DNA of 64,000 nt from Rhodanobacter glycinis (GCF_006438785.1 NZ_RCZB01000004.1:5810-69809); one strand, 5' to 3'. Positions 1-9,096 are shown, counted from the first letter of the stretch. Numbers and translations: made by a program. The notes: generated by a model not told the origin, from the letters alone.

Positions 1-22
1 CCAGGATCAAACTCTTCACTTA
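1..22 (-). rRNA. rrs: 16S ribosomal RNA, 5' end only
   Basis: The first bases are the reverse complement of the universal 16S start (GAAGAGTTTGATCCTGG read leftward from about position 17). The mature 5' end is placed near position 22 by analogy with E. coli, where five bases precede GAAGAG. The rest of the gene lies beyond the left edge. The exact end is approximate. Confidence 0.9.
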
Positions 23-186
23 AGTTTTCGACAACCTCACCCTCGCGGGCTCGGCCATCTATCTTTCCGAAGCGTATGTCCCAACCAACAAACTCATTAC
101 TGTGTTTCTTTGGTTGGACGCTTGCATTTCTATGGACAGGTCGTAACCCTCCATCGCAAGACGTCCACACAATTCACCTGCGCACA

Positions 187-199
187 CTGTCAAAGATCA
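187..199 (-). promoter_or_regulatory. boxA-like antitermination element of the rRNA leader
   Basis: Read on the minus strand this is TGATCTTTGACAG, close to the boxA consensus TGCTCTTTAACA that loads the NusB/S10 antitermination complex on rRNA transcripts. It lies between the rRNA promoter and the 16S 5' end, where boxA normally sits. The assignment rests on sequence similarity and position. Confidence 0.6.
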
Positions 200-258
200 A
201 TCACTTGCCACCGATTTCTCGATCGCCCCGAGGACGTTTCGTCCTAGGTGAGCCGCCC

Positions 259-286
259 ATTCTACATCGCTTTTTACGACCGTCAA
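259..286 (-). promoter_or_regulatory. Candidate rRNA operon promoter
   Basis: On the minus strand TTGACG (281-286) and TAGAAT (259-264) are separated by 16 bases, a strong sigma-70-type match, followed by a GC-rich discriminator (GGGCGGC) typical of growth-rate-regulated rRNA promoters. The leader from about 250 to 23 carries boxA and no convincing gene. The stretch 287-496 between this promoter and tyrS shows no gene and no clear terminator. Confidence 0.7.
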
Positions 287-496
287 CACCTTCGTTGAAG
301 CTTTTTTGAAGGTCCCAGCGGTCCGTCAAGCAACGTTGGGCGACTGCGGGACGCGAATAATAAGAGCTGCCGGTTTTTTGGCAAGCATTACTTGATAAGT
401 ATTTTGCAGATGTGGCGCAAATAGCTGAGCAGGGGCGGAATTTTCTTTTTCCTGCGTGCCGCCGCGACCACCTTCTCTGCCCGGATGGCGTATCGA

Positions 497-1708
497 TCAG
501 GCTTGAATGAGCTTTATCCGTGCAAAGTTGCGCTTGCCCACCTGCAGTACGCCTTCAAAACCAATGGTGAAGATATGTTGCGGGTCTTCCACGACCTCGG
601 CATCAATCCGAACGGCGCGCTCCTTGAGCTTGCGAGTGGCTTCGGAATTGCTCGCGGTGAGGCCGGCCGCGGTAAGCAATGCTGCAAGGCGTATGCCCTC
701 GGCCGGCACGACAAGGTCGGTCTGCGGAAGCAGCGAGGTATCACCCTCGCCGCGCACCACGGCATGCCAGCCGGCGATCGCCAGTTCCGCCGCCGCGGCG
801 CCATGGAAGCGCGTAGCCAACTCGCGCGCCAGCCGCAGCTTGGCGTCGCGCGGATTGAGCGCACCGCCGGCGATCTCCTTCTTCATGGTTGCCAGCTCGT
901 CCAGCGACACGTCGAAACTGAGCAACTCGAACCAGCGCCACATCAGCTCATCGCCGATCTTCATGGTCTTGGTAACCATGTCGATTGCCGGTTCGTTGAT
1001 CCCGATGTAATTGCCGAGCGACTTGGACATCTTGTTGACGCCATCCAGGCCTTCCAGCAACGGCATGGTCAGCACGATCTGCGGCATTTGACCGTGGTGC
1101 TCCTGCAGCGCGCGACCCATCAGCAAGTTGAATTTCTGATCGGTGCCGCCGAGTTCGACGTCGGCCTTCAGCGCAACTGAGTCGTAACCCTGCACCAGCG
1201 GATACAGGAATTCGTGGATCGCGATCGGCTGCTGTGCCGCGTAACGTTTGGTGAAATCGTCGCGTTCAAGCATGCGCGCCACAGTGTGCTGCGCGGCAAG
1301 CTTGATCATGTCCGCTGCCGACATTTGACCAAACCACTCGGAATTGAAGCGCAGCTCGGTGCGCTCCTTATCCAGCACCTTGTAGACCTGCTCGGCATAG
1401 GTCTCTGCATTGGCCAGCACATCCTCGCGGGTGAGCGGCTTGCGGGTGACATTCTTGCCAGTGGGATCGCCAATCATGCCGGTGAAGTCGCCAATCAGGA
1501 AGATCACCTGATGGCCCAAGTCCTGAAATTGGCGCATCTTGTTCAGCAAGACGGTATGACCCAGGTGCAGATCCGGCGCTGTCGGGTCGAAGCCCGCCTT
1601 GATTCGCAAGGGGCGCCCACTTTTCAAGCGCTCGGCCAGATCCTCCCGCTTGATGATTTCGTCGGCGCCACGCGCAATCGTGGCCAGCGCCTGCTCAAGC
1701 TCGCTCAT
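497..1708 (-). CDS. tyrS: Tyrosine--tRNA ligase
   Basis: Cytoplasmic class I aminoacyl-tRNA synthetase that charges tRNA-Tyr with tyrosine using ATP. The 403-residue product has the HIGH-type motif HLGH at 48-51 and KMSKS at 226-230. Its C-terminal 70 residues look like an S4 RNA-binding domain. The length and the N-terminal [15 protein letters not shown] block fit the roughly 400-residue bacterial subgroup rather than the E. coli type. The ATG at 1708 is preceded by GAGAG six bases upstream; a second ATG three bases earlier is out of frame. The gene is transcribed toward the rRNA operon, which has its own promoter, so co-transcription is not required. Confidence 0.97.
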   Translation of the reverse strand: MSELEQALATIARGADEIIKREDLAERLKSGRPLRIKAGFDPTAPDLHLGHTVLLNKMRQFQDLGHQVIFLIGDFTGMIGDPTGKNVTRKPLTREDVLANAETYAEQVYKVLDKERTELRFNSEWFGQMSAADMIKLAAQHTVARMLERDDFTKRYAAQQPIAIHEFLYPLVQGYDSVALKADVELGGTDQKFNLLMGRALQEHHGQMPQIVLTMPLLEGLDGVNKMSKSLGNYIGINEPAIDMVTKTMKIGDELMWRWFELLSFDVSLDELATMKKEIAGGALNPRDAKLRLARELATRFHGAAAAELAIAGWHAVVRGEGDTSLLPQTDLVVPAEGIRLAALLTAAGLTASNSEATRKLKERAVRIDAEVVEDPQHIFTIGFEGVLQVGKRNFARIKLIQA

Positions 1709-1774
1709 GCATTTCTCTCAAAGTTACCGTGGGGCGGGCATCCGCCGGAAAACCCGGCCGTGCTGTCGCCGTTA

Positions 1775-1803
1775 ATTGTGTGTTAACCAGGAATGTCGTG
1801 CAA
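1775..1803 (-). promoter_or_regulatory. Candidate tyrS promoter
   Basis: On the minus strand TTGCAC (1798-1803), a 17-base spacer and CACAAT (1775-1780) lie about 65 bases upstream of the tyrS start codon. The match is moderate and there is no experimental support. Confidence 0.45.
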
Positions 1804-1822
1804 ACCCTTGATGGAAAAGGCG

Positions 1823-1852
1823 TTGACGCCATTTACACATGACCGCTATGGT
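1823..1852 (+). promoter_or_regulatory. Candidate promoter of the M23 peptidase gene
   Basis: TTGACG (1823-1828), 18 bases, then TATGGT (1847-1852). If used, the transcript starts near 1860. An upstream in-frame ATG at 1839 could then not be the start codon, which supports ATG 1893. Confidence 0.5.
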
Positions 1853-1892
1853 ACGCGCAGTTTGTTACTTTGTACCGCGGGGCGTTCATAGC

Positions 1893-3338
1893 ATGGCTGA
1901 AGAAAAGCAGGGCGCGCGGCTTGGCCGCAAGCTGGCGATCTGTCGCAAGGCACAGCGTCGGCACTCCCACTTCTACGAGCGCTGCTCGCACTGGTCGTTC
2001 AACCGTTCGGGCGAGATCGAACCCATCCGCTGGCATCGCGAACGCCTCGTTCTCGCCGGTACCGCACTTCTGATTACCCTGCTTTCCGGTTTCATCATGC
2101 CCGCGTGGGCCAGCGCGATGCGTCCTGCCCCGACGCCCGAGATACATTCTCTGTTGCCGCTGGCGCTGCCAAAGGTGGCACCGATCAACGCCACCGCCGC
2201 CACCGTGGACGACTGGCAGGTCGTGCGGGTGCAGCCGGGGCAGACGCTGTCGGATATCTTCAATGCCCGCGGCCTCGGCATGGCCGACCTGCAGAAGGTG
2301 ATGGACGCCGCCGGTACTGCAAAATCCGCGCTGCACAACATACGTCCAGGCCAGGAATTCGATTTCCTGATTGGCAGCGACGGTAGCCTCAATGGCTTCC
2401 GATTTGACCAGGATCAGGCCAGCCGAGCCATCGTTCGCCTCGACGGCGCGCAGCCCATCGTTTCCATCCAGCGGCGCGACATGGACCTGCGCGAGCAGGT
2501 GGCACATGGCGTCATTCGCAGCAGCCTGTATGCGGCCGGCGACCAGGCCGGCATGGATGCGGCGATGGTCGGCAAGCTTGCCGATCTGTTCAAGTATGAC
2601 GTCGATTTCGTGCAGGACTTGCGCCTCGGCGACAGCTTCACGGTGATCTATGACGACATCTACCGTGACGGCGTGCGCTACGGCGAGGGCAACATCATCG
2701 CCGCCGAGTTCATCAACCAGGGCAAACGCTACACCGCCTATCGCTTCAAGAAGGCCGACGGCGACTACGGCTGGTTCAGCGAGGATGGCCGGCCGATCCA
2801 GAAGTCCTTCCTGCGCATTCCGGTTGACTTTACCCGCATCTCCTCGACCTTCAGCGTGGCACGCCTGCATCCGATCCTGGGTCGCATGCGCGCGCACAAG
2901 GGTGTTGATTACGCGGCGCCCAGCGGCACGCCGATCCATGCCGCGGGCGATGGCGTGATCAAGTACCACGGCTGGGAGCGCGGCTACGGCAACTTCGTGG
3001 TGGTCCAGCACAGCAACACGATCAGCACCGCCTACGGACACATGTCGCGCTTCGTGAAGGGTCAGCACGTCGGCGAGCACGTACGGCAAGGCGAGGTCAT
3101 CGGCTACGTCGGCATGACCGGTCTGGCCACTGGCCCGCATCTGCATTACGAATTCCGCGTCAACGGTGCGCAACGCAACCCGCAGACGGTGACGTTGCCG
3201 CAACCCGAGCCCCTGCCGACCGCCCAGCTGGCGCGGTTCAAGGCGCAGGTGGTAGGGCCTCAGCTGGCGCGGCTGACCGAGCTTGATGCCCGCATCAAGC
3301 TGGCCCGCACGAACGCTCCCGCCAACAACGACAACTGA
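1893..3338 (+). CDS. M23-family murein DD-endopeptidase (MepM-like)
   Basis: Predicted membrane-anchored periplasmic zinc peptidase that cleaves peptide cross-links of peptidoglycan. With the start at 1893 the product is 481 residues. It has a basic cytoplasmic N-terminus, one membrane segment at about 50-72, an OapA/LysM-like region containing VQPGQTLSDIF, and a C-terminal M23 (LytM) domain. The zinc-binding residues are visible as H335 and D339 in HKGVD and the HLH motif at 416-418. An in-frame ATG at 1839 would add 18 residues but overlaps the candidate promoter. anmK follows 13 bases after the stop, so wall cleavage and muropeptide recycling genes probably share a transcript. The family is secure; the exact bond cut is inferred. 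Confidence 0.9.
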   Translation: MAEEKQGARLGRKLAICRKAQRRHSHFYERCSHWSFNRSGEIEPIRWHRERLVLAGTALLITLLSGFIMPAWASAMRPAPTPEIHSLLPLALPKVAPINATAATVDDWQVVRVQPGQTLSDIFNARGLGMADLQKVMDAAGTAKSALHNIRPGQEFDFLIGSDGSLNGFRFDQDQASRAIVRLDGAQPIVSIQRRDMDLREQVAHGVIRSSLYAAGDQAGMDAAMVGKLADLFKYDVDFVQDLRLGDSFTVIYDDIYRDGVRYGEGNIIAAEFINQGKRYTAYRFKKADGDYGWFSEDGRPIQKSFLRIPVDFTRISSTFSVARLHPILGRMRAHKGVDYAAPSGTPIHAAGDGVIKYHGWERGYGNFVVVQHSNTISTAYGHMSRFVKGQHVGEHVRQGEVIGYVGMTGLATGPHLHYEFRVNGAQRNPQTVTLPQPEPLPTAQLARFKAQVVGPQLARLTELDARIKLARTNAPANNDN

Positions 3339-3351
3339 GCGCAACGCACGC

Positions 3352-4506
3352 GTGAATGACGCCTCGGCGCCCTATCTCGGGCTGATCTCCGGCACCAGCG
3401 CCGACAGCATCGATGCGGTGCTGGTCAGTTTCAGTCGCAGCGTGCCGCAGTTGCTGGCCAGTCACGCCCTTCCATGGCCACCGACCTTGCGCGACCGCAT
3501 GCTCGCGCTGGCACAAGGCGAAGCAGCGCTGGATGTGGATGCGTTTGGACGGCTGGACGTCGAAATCGGATGCTGCTTCGCCGACGCCGCCCTGCAGTTG
3601 CTTGAGCAAAGCGGTACCGCGGCGCAAGACGTGCGGGCGATCGGTTCGCACGGCCAGACCTTGCGCCACCGCCCCACCGGCGCCTACCCGTTCACGCTGC
3701 AACTGGGCGATCCCAGCGTCATTGCCGAGCGTTGCCGCATTGATGTGGTGGCGGATTTCCGCCGCGCCGACATCGCCGCTGGCGGGCAGGGTGCGCCGCT
3801 GCTGCCTGCGCTGCACGCGATGCTGCTGGGCCGACCGGGCTTCGCGCGAGTGGTGCTCAATCTCGGCGGCATTGCCAATATCACAGTACTCGGCAGCGAT
3901 GGCAGCGTGCGCGGCTTCGACACGGGTCCGGCCAACGGCCTGCTCGATGCCTGGTGCCAGCGTCATCGAGGCGAACCGTTCGACCGCGACGGCGCGTTTG
4001 CGTCGAGCGGCCATGTCAGCCCCGGCCTGCTCGATGCGATGCTGACCGACTCCTATTTCGCGTTGCCGCCACCGAAGAGTACCGGACGTGAACACTTCCA
4101 TCTGGATTGGCTCGCCACCCATGCGCAGCTGGCTGCACTGACACCGGCCGATGTGCAAGCAACGTTGCTGGAGCTTACCGCTCGCAGCGTGGTCACCGCG
4201 ATCACCCAACAGGCGCCGACGGCAGAAGAGATCCTGGTCTGCGGCGGTGGCGTGCACAACGTTGCGTTGATGCGGCGACTGGGCGAACTGCTGGCTCCGC
4301 GCATCGTGCTCAGCACGTCGCGCTACGGCATCGATCCGGATTTCCTCGAAGCCACCGCTTTTGCGTGGCTGGCGCGACGGCGCCTGCTCGGCCTACCCGG
4401 CAACCTGCCGGCGGTGACCGGGGCGGTTGGGCCACGGGTATTGGGGGCAATCTACTCCGCACCCGCTCCAGACTCACCAAACCGGATACTTTCCGGCGCC
4501 AGCTGA
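3352..4506 (+). CDS. anmK: Anhydro-N-acetylmuramic acid kinase
   Basis: Cytoplasmic recycling enzyme that hydrolyses and phosphorylates 1,6-anhydro-MurNAc to MurNAc-6-phosphate using ATP. The 384-residue product opens with the family motif GLISGTSADSIDAVLV and carries GSHGQTLRHRP, FRRADIAAGGQGAPL and LNLGGIANIT, all typical of AnmK. The best start is GTG at 3352, just after the upstream stop codon; an earlier ATG would overlap the peptidase gene and add residues that do not fit the family. The last 55 bases overlap the 3' end of the converging gene at 4452-4763. ampG, which imports the anhydro-muropeptides, lies close by on the other strand. Confidence 0.95.
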   Translation: MNDASAPYLGLISGTSADSIDAVLVSFSRSVPQLLASHALPWPPTLRDRMLALAQGEAALDVDAFGRLDVEIGCCFADAALQLLEQSGTAAQDVRAIGSHGQTLRHRPTGAYPFTLQLGDPSVIAERCRIDVVADFRRADIAAGGQGAPLLPALHAMLLGRPGFARVVLNLGGIANITVLGSDGSVRGFDTGPANGLLDAWCQRHRGEPFDRDGAFASSGHVSPGLLDAMLTDSYFALPPPKSTGREHFHLDWLATHAQLAALTPADVQATLLELTARSVVTAITQQAPTAEEILVCGGGVHNVALMRRLGELLAPRIVLSTSRYGIDPDFLEATAFAWLARRRLLGLPGNLPAVTGAVGPRVLGAIYSAPAPDSPNRILSGAS

Positions 4507-4763
4507 GTCGGGTGGGTCTGCGCCAAGGCATGCAGCGCTTCCTGGAATACGCCTTGTTCCGCCGCCTCCCAATGCCCACCCAGCTGGGTCAGCGCCTGCG
4601 GATCGCACAGAGTTTCGCTGAACTGTTGCGCGGCCGACATACCCAGGCCATTGCGCAAGGCATACAGCAAGACATCATTGATCGACCACTGCCTATCTCT
4701 CGCCAGCGCCTTGACGCGCTCGGCCAGCAGGCTGTCGACGTGTTGCAAGATCATGTCCGGCAC
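4452..4763 (-). CDS. Small protein with a possible ribbon-helix-helix region
   Basis: Predicted 103-residue cytoplasmic protein that I cannot name. Residues roughly 10-40 (LAERVKALARDRQWSINDV and following) read like two amphipathic helices with a short turn, similar to ribbon-helix-helix DNA-binding proteins; this is only a pattern match. The GTG start at 4763 is chosen because GGAG sits eight bases upstream; an ATG three codons later is the alternative. Its last 18 codons overlap the end of anmK on the opposite strand. The open frame continues upstream of 4763, but the extra sequence has no protein-like character. Confidence 0.6.
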   Translation of the reverse strand: MPDMILQHVDSLLAERVKALARDRQWSINDVLLYALRNGLGMSAAQQFSETLCDPQALTQLGGHWEAAEQGVFQEALHALAQTHPTQLAPESIRFGESGAGAE

Positions 4764-4924
4764 AAGCGTCACTCCATGTTGCACATGCCCCTGTAGCACC
4801 GGATGGTTGCACAGCCACGGCGCAACCAAGCGTCGCGACCACGATTTCGTGGACGACTTGGCAGTTGCACTGTGAACACCGCCACGCCGGCCTTGCACCG
4901 ACGCAATGCGGATATGCCGAAGGG

Positions 4925-6241
4925 CTAACTCGCCGCCTCGGCGCTCGCGCGCTCGCGTTCGAAGCTGCGGAAGCGTGGCCACAGGCAGGCAAACAGCAAC
5001 ATGGCAGGCAGCACCGCCAGCACCGTGATGATGAAATAGCCGCCGTAGCCGGTTGCCGTGGCGATACCGCCGGCAAAGAAACCCAGCAGTTTGCCCGGCA
5101 GGTTGACCAGCGAACTCAGCAAGGCATATTGCGTGGCGGTATGCCGACGGTTGACCAGCGAAGAGAGGAACGCCACGGTCGGCGGACCCAGCATGCCGAG
5201 AGTGAGGTTCTCGCCCGAGATCACCAGGGTCAGCACCACCAGATTGGCCGGATGCGCGATCAGCAACAGGTACAGCAAGTTGCTGCAACCGCATAGCACG
5301 ATGGTGACTCCAAGTGGGCGCCACGCCCCCCACCGGGCCACTGCGGCGCCGCCGATGAACACGCCGACGATGCCGATCCAGATTCCGTAGATTTTGGTGA
5401 CCGCGCCGATCTCGGTCTTCGAAAAGCCCATGTCACGGTAGAACGGGCTCATGATGCCGCCGATGGTGGCCTGCTCGGGCATCTTGAACAGCAGAAGGAA
5501 CAGCAGGATGACGCCGGCCAGCACCCAGCCGTAACGGTGGAAAAAGTCGGCGAACGGATCGATCACGCTCTCACGCATCGCGTCGCGCCAGCGCGCGGGC
5601 CGACTGCGCAATACGTCCGGCTCGCGCGCCATCAGCGTGGTCGCCACCGGCACCACCATCACCACTGCCATTGCCGCATATACCAGCCGCCATGACACAT
5701 GGTCGGCCAGGATCAGCGCCACCGCACCGGCCAGCAGCAAGCCGATCCGGTAGCCCAGCGAATAGGTAGCGACCAGCGCACCCTGTGCCTCGATCGGTGC
5801 AATCTCGATGCGATAGGCGTCCACCGCAATGTCCTGGGTTGCGCCGAACAACGCCACCAACAGCGTGGCAATCACGAACGGCACCAGCAGCGCCGGCGTC
5901 AACAAGGCCATCGCCAGCAGGCCGGCAACTACGCCCAACTGCGCGAACAGCAGCCACCCGCGGCGCTGTCCTAGCCGGGCGAAACCGGGGATCCGCCAGT
6001 GATCGAGCAACGGTGCCCACACGAACTTGAGCGCGTACGCCATGCCGGCGCTGGCGATCATCGTGATGTCCTTCAGCACGATGCCGTTTTCCTTCAGCCA
6101 GTATGCCAGCGTGCCGGCCACCAGCAGAAACGGCAACCCGGAGGAGAAGCCGAACAGGAACATCGTCCACGCCGCCGGCTGGGCGAACGCTCGCCACACC
6201 GACGGCTTCACCGGCCTGGGCGCCAGCGGCTCAGTCGGCAT
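4925..6241 (-). CDS. ampG: AmpG-type muropeptide permease (MFS)
   Basis: Inner-membrane major facilitator transporter that imports GlcNAc-anhydroMurNAc peptides for cell-wall recycling. The 438-residue product has about 12 hydrophobic segments and AmpG-like blocks such as GFSSGLPFLLVAGTLAYWL near the N-terminus and ATQDIAVDAYRIE in the first half. AmpG also feeds signals to AmpR/beta-lactamase systems in many gammaproteobacteria, but no such genes are visible here. The start codon lies inside the end of the upstream exonuclease gene (11-base overlap), which indicates translational coupling. With anmK and the M23 peptidase it forms a peptidoglycan recycling neighbourhood. Confidence 0.93.
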   Translation of the reverse strand: MPTEPLAPRPVKPSVWRAFAQPAAWTMFLFGFSSGLPFLLVAGTLAYWLKENGIVLKDITMIASAGMAYALKFVWAPLLDHWRIPGFARLGQRRGWLLFAQLGVVAGLLAMALLTPALLVPFVIATLLVALFGATQDIAVDAYRIEIAPIEAQGALVATYSLGYRIGLLLAGAVALILADHVSWRLVYAAMAVVMVVPVATTLMAREPDVLRSRPARWRDAMRESVIDPFADFFHRYGWVLAGVILLFLLLFKMPEQATIGGIMSPFYRDMGFSKTEIGAVTKIYGIWIGIVGVFIGGAAVARWGAWRPLGVTIVLCGCSNLLYLLLIAHPANLVVLTLVISGENLTLGMLGPPTVAFLSSLVNRRHTATQYALLSSLVNLPGKLLGFFAGGIATATGYGGYFIITVLAVLPAMLLFACLWPRFRSFERERASAEAAS

Positions 6242-7001
6242 AGTCGACGGTGTAGGGCGCGTGGTCGGAGAAGCGCTCGCCGCGGTAGACCGAACAATCC
6301 TTCAGTCGATCGCGCAGCAACGGCGTGCAGACCTGGTAATCGATGCGCCAACCCACGTTGTTCGCGCGCGCCTGGCCTCGATTCGACCACCAGGTGTATT
6401 CAACCGCGTCCGGCTTGATCGCGCGGAAACTGTCGACCCAACCGCGCTGCTGGAACAACAGGTCCAGCCATGCGCGTTCTTCCGGCAGGCAGCCGGAGTT
6501 CTTCTGGTTGGACGACCAGTTCTTGATGTCGTTCTTCGTGTGCACGATGTTCCAGTCGCCGCAAATGACGTAGTCGCGGCCGCTCGCCAGCCACTTGTCG
6601 AAGATCGGCGTGATCCACTCCATCGCCTTGAACTTGAATCGCTGGCGCTCGTCGCCGGAGGAGCCGGACGGGAAATACAGCGAGACCACGCTGAGGTTGC
6701 CAAAGCGCGCCTCGATGTAGCGACCCTCGTTGTCGAACTCGTCCCAGCCCAGTTCGGTCAGCACCTGGTCGGGCTCGCGCTTCGCGTAGATCGCCACGCC
6801 GCTGTAACCCTTCTTGCTGCTGGCATCGCGGTAGAAGCAGTGGTGGCCGTCGGGGCGAAACATGGCGTCGGCAAGCTGGTGCTCCTGCGCCTTGGTCTCC
6901 TGCAGGCAGACCACGTCGGCCTCCTGCTTGCGCAACCACTCGAACACACCCTTGTTCGCGGCTGAACGGATGCCGTTGGCGTTGAGGCTGATGATGCGCA
7001 T
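6231..7001 (-). CDS. xth: Exodeoxyribonuclease III (Crc-lineage, catalytic residues intact)
   Basis: Predicted apurinic/apyrimidinic endonuclease and 3'-5' exonuclease of the ExoIII/EEP fold, 256 residues. The catalytic set known from E. coli ExoIII can be matched: N7, E35 (LQETKA), Y109, D149 and N151 (GDWN), D221, and D246-H247 (SDHAP). The gene lies beside pyrE and near algC-dut-coaBC-radC. In Pseudomonas the corresponding place beside pyrE is taken by crc, whose product has the same fold but lost these residues. This copy should therefore be an active DNA repair enzyme rather than the Hfq partner Crc. GGAGAG lies three bases before the ATG. Divergent from the acetyltransferase-pyrE pair. 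Confidence 0.92.
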   Translation of the reverse strand: MRIISLNANGIRSAANKGVFEWLRKQEADVVCLQETKAQEHQLADAMFRPDGHHCFYRDASSKKGYSGVAIYAKREPDQVLTELGWDEFDNEGRYIEARFGNLSVVSLYFPSGSSGDERQRFKFKAMEWITPIFDKWLASGRDYVICGDWNIVHTKNDIKNWSSNQKNSGCLPEERAWLDLLFQQRGWVDSFRAIKPDAVEYTWWSNRGQARANNVGWRIDYQVCTPLLRDRLKDCSVYRGERFSDHAPYTVDYAD

Positions 7002-7071
7002 GGGCTCTCCCGATCTCGTGATGCGTGATCATAACAACCGGGCTACCCTGCGATCGCCGGTGGAAACGAAT

Positions 7072-7566
7072 ATGCACGAACATCCCACCCTCTGCGTCAT
7101 CCAGGTCGACGCCAAACTGCATCCCTCGTTGCTCGGCCTGCGCGTGCTGCCGGTACAGCGTGATTGGGTCGGCGCGATCGCCGACCTGCTCGCCGATGTC
7201 GCGCTGTGCCCCGGCAACGAACCGATGGCGATACTGAAGGGCGACACGCCGATCGGCTACTACTGCATCGAACCCACGGCTCGCAGCGTGGCCGGACGCG
7301 ATTTCGAATTGCCGTCGCTGGGCCTGCGCGGGTTCTTCATCGATGCCACCTGGCAAGGCCGAGGGCTGGGCAAACAGGCATTGCAGGCGATGCTCGTCGA
7401 CCTCGCCCGGCGCCACCCCGACGCACGCCAGCTGGCATTGACGGTTAACTGCAACAACCACGCTGCCCTGCAGCTGTATCTGCGCACCGGCTTCCATGAC
7501 AGCGGCGAGCTGTACCATGGCGGTCGTTCTGGCCCCCGGCACCTATTGCTGCGGCCGCTACCCTGA
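7072..7566 (+). CDS. GNAT-family N-acetyltransferase
   Basis: Predicted acetyl-CoA-dependent acetyltransferase, 164 residues, substrate unknown. The acetyl-CoA-binding motif A is visible as TWQGRGLGKQAL, preceded by a beta strand (LRGFFIDA) and followed by NCNNHAALQLYLRTGF, the usual GNAT motif B region. The ATG at 7072 is taken because the homologous fold begins right after it; the ribosome binding site is weak (GGAAACGAAT). pyrE begins 24 bases downstream, so the two are probably co-transcribed. Confidence 0.85.
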   Translation: MHEHPTLCVIQVDAKLHPSLLGLRVLPVQRDWVGAIADLLADVALCPGNEPMAILKGDTPIGYYCIEPTARSVAGRDFELPSLGLRGFFIDATWQGRGLGKQALQAMLVDLARRHPDARQLALTVNCNNHAALQLYLRTGFHDSGELYHGGRSGPRHLLLRPLP

Positions 7567-7590
7567 TTCCCATTGTTTGCGAGACGACCC

Positions 7591-8259
7591 GTGCACGAAT
7601 ACCAGCGCGACTTCATCGAACTCACCCTGCAGCGCGAGGTGCTGCGCTTCGGCGAATTCACCCTGAAATCCGGCCGTCAGAGCCCGTACTTCTTCAACAT
7701 GGGGCGGATCGACTCGGGCGCCGCGCTGGCCCGGCTCGGCCGTGCCTATGCCGCCGCCGTGGTGAATGCCGGCATCGCGGTGGACATGTTGTTCGGTCCT
7801 GCCTACAAGGGCATCGCGCTGGCCGCCGCCACCGCCATCGCACTGGCCGAGCAGCACCAGCGCGACCTGCCGTGGGCGTACAACCGCAAGGAGGCGAAGG
7901 ATCACGGCGAGGGCGGGGTGCTGGTCGGCGCACCACTCAAGGGTCGCGTGCTGATCGTCGACGACGTGATGACCGCCGGCACCGCGGTGCGCGAATCACT
8001 GGCGCTGATCCGCGCGAACGGCGCGGAGCCGGCCGGCGTGCTGATCGCGCTGGATCGGCAGGAGCGCGGCCAGGGCGAGCGCTCCGCCGCGCAAGAAGTG
8101 GCCGCGGACTATGGCATCCCGGTGATTGCGATCACCAGTCTGGACGATGTGCTGGCCTATGCCGGTGAGCACCCCCGACTGGCTGCCGAGCACGCGCGCC
8201 TGCTTACCTATCGTGAACGCTACGGGGTACAGCACATTGGTTCACCCACAGGCCCGTAA
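7591..8259 (+). CDS. pyrE: Orotate phosphoribosyltransferase
   Basis: Cytoplasmic pyrimidine biosynthesis enzyme that joins orotate and PRPP to give OMP. The 222-residue product has the family block [17 protein letters not shown] near the N-terminus and the PRPP-binding loop [13 protein letters not shown]. The GTG at 7591 gives the usual family length, with GAGACG as a weak Shine-Dalgarno; an upstream start would add a few atypical residues. The neighbourhood with a Crc-like nuclease and the algC-dut-coaBC-radC block resembles Pseudomonas. Confidence 0.96.
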   Translation: MHEYQRDFIELTLQREVLRFGEFTLKSGRQSPYFFNMGRIDSGAALARLGRAYAAAVVNAGIAVDMLFGPAYKGIALAAATAIALAEQHQRDLPWAYNRKEAKDHGEGGVLVGAPLKGRVLIVDDVMTAGTAVRESLALIRANGAEPAGVLIALDRQERGQGERSAAQEVAADYGIPVIAITSLDDVLAYAGEHPRLAAEHARLLTYRERYGVQHIGSPTGP

Positions 8260-8355
8260 ACTCCAGCGAACCCGATCACAGTGGCAATCGTTGCCGCGGG
8301 TACAGAGCTAGGCAGCGCGATGACGATGGCTATACTGGGAAACAAGGGGGAATTC

Positions 8356-8997
8356 ATGCGCAAGTCACTGCTCGTTTTTGCTGTCGTCATGCTGGTTGCC
8401 AGCCTGTCGGCGCACGCTCAAAACACCGGCAACATCCGCTACAAATGGTATGACGGGCAGGGCCTGATGCACTTCAGCGACAGCCTGACCGCCGATGCGA
8501 TGAAGTACGGCTACGACCTGGTCAACGACCGGGGCCTGGTGGTGCAGCACGTGCCGCGCCAGTTGAACGCCCAGGAACGCGCCGCCGCCAACAAGCTGGC
8601 CACCGAAGAGGCCGCGAAGCAGCGCGCCGCGCAGGAAATCGTCAACGCCGAAACGCAGATGCTGGAGGCCTATCCGGACGAAGAGTCCTACAAGATCTCG
8701 CAACAGCAGACGCTGGACACCATCGACCAGCAGATCCACACGACCCAGATCAACCTGCGCAGCCAGGAAAAGGCGCTGACCGATCTGCTCGGCCGCGCAG
8801 CCGAAATGGAGAATGCCAAACAGCCGGTACCCAAGTACCTGGCCGACAGCATTGCCCAGCAACGCGGCGTCGTCACCGAGCAGCGCAATACGCTGCATCG
8901 TCAGCAGGCCTTGCGCGCGCAGACCGTGCAACTGCAGGCCAAGCAGCTGGTGCGCTATCGCGAACTCAAGGCGGCACAAGCGCAATCGCAACAGTAG
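8356..8997 (+). CDS. DUF4124-domain exported protein
   Basis: Predicted periplasmic or envelope protein of unknown function, 213 residues. A signal peptide is clear (MRKSLLVFAVVMLVASLSAHAQ). The region after it, with YKWYDGQGLMHFSDS, is the short DUF4124 pattern common in Xanthomonadales. The rest is rich in Ala, Gln and charged residues and likely forms a long coiled coil (roughly 75-210). AAGGGGG lies five bases before the ATG at 8356, which fixes the start. A TATACT at 8331-8336 could be a -10 element, but I see no good -35. Confidence 0.8.
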   Translation: MRKSLLVFAVVMLVASLSAHAQNTGNIRYKWYDGQGLMHFSDSLTADAMKYGYDLVNDRGLVVQHVPRQLNAQERAAANKLATEEAAKQRAAQEIVNAETQMLEAYPDEESYKISQQQTLDTIDQQIHTTQINLRSQEKALTDLLGRAAEMENAKQPVPKYLADSIAQQRGVVTEQRNTLHRQQALRAQTVQLQAKQLVRYRELKAAQAQSQQ

Positions 8998-9096
8998 GCG
9001 AGGCGTCAGCTCTGCGGGGAGCGGACGATTGGCGGTGGCGGGAGCTTCCTCGCCTACCCTGAGGACATCTTCTCGCTGCGGGAGGAATCATCTGGA

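Noticed and set aside
76-309. A 77-codon plus-strand frame in the rRNA leader
   Set aside because: It covers the boxA and promoter of the leftward rRNA operon and its product has no protein-like character.
4764-5333. N-terminal extension of the small protein gene at 4452-4763
   Set aside because: The longer frame overlaps ampG antisense and its sequence is composition noise; GGAG before GTG 4763 supports the short form.
6231-7001. Naming the nuclease gene crc
   Set aside because: The catalytic residues that Crc lost are present, so the DNA repair enzyme name is safer.
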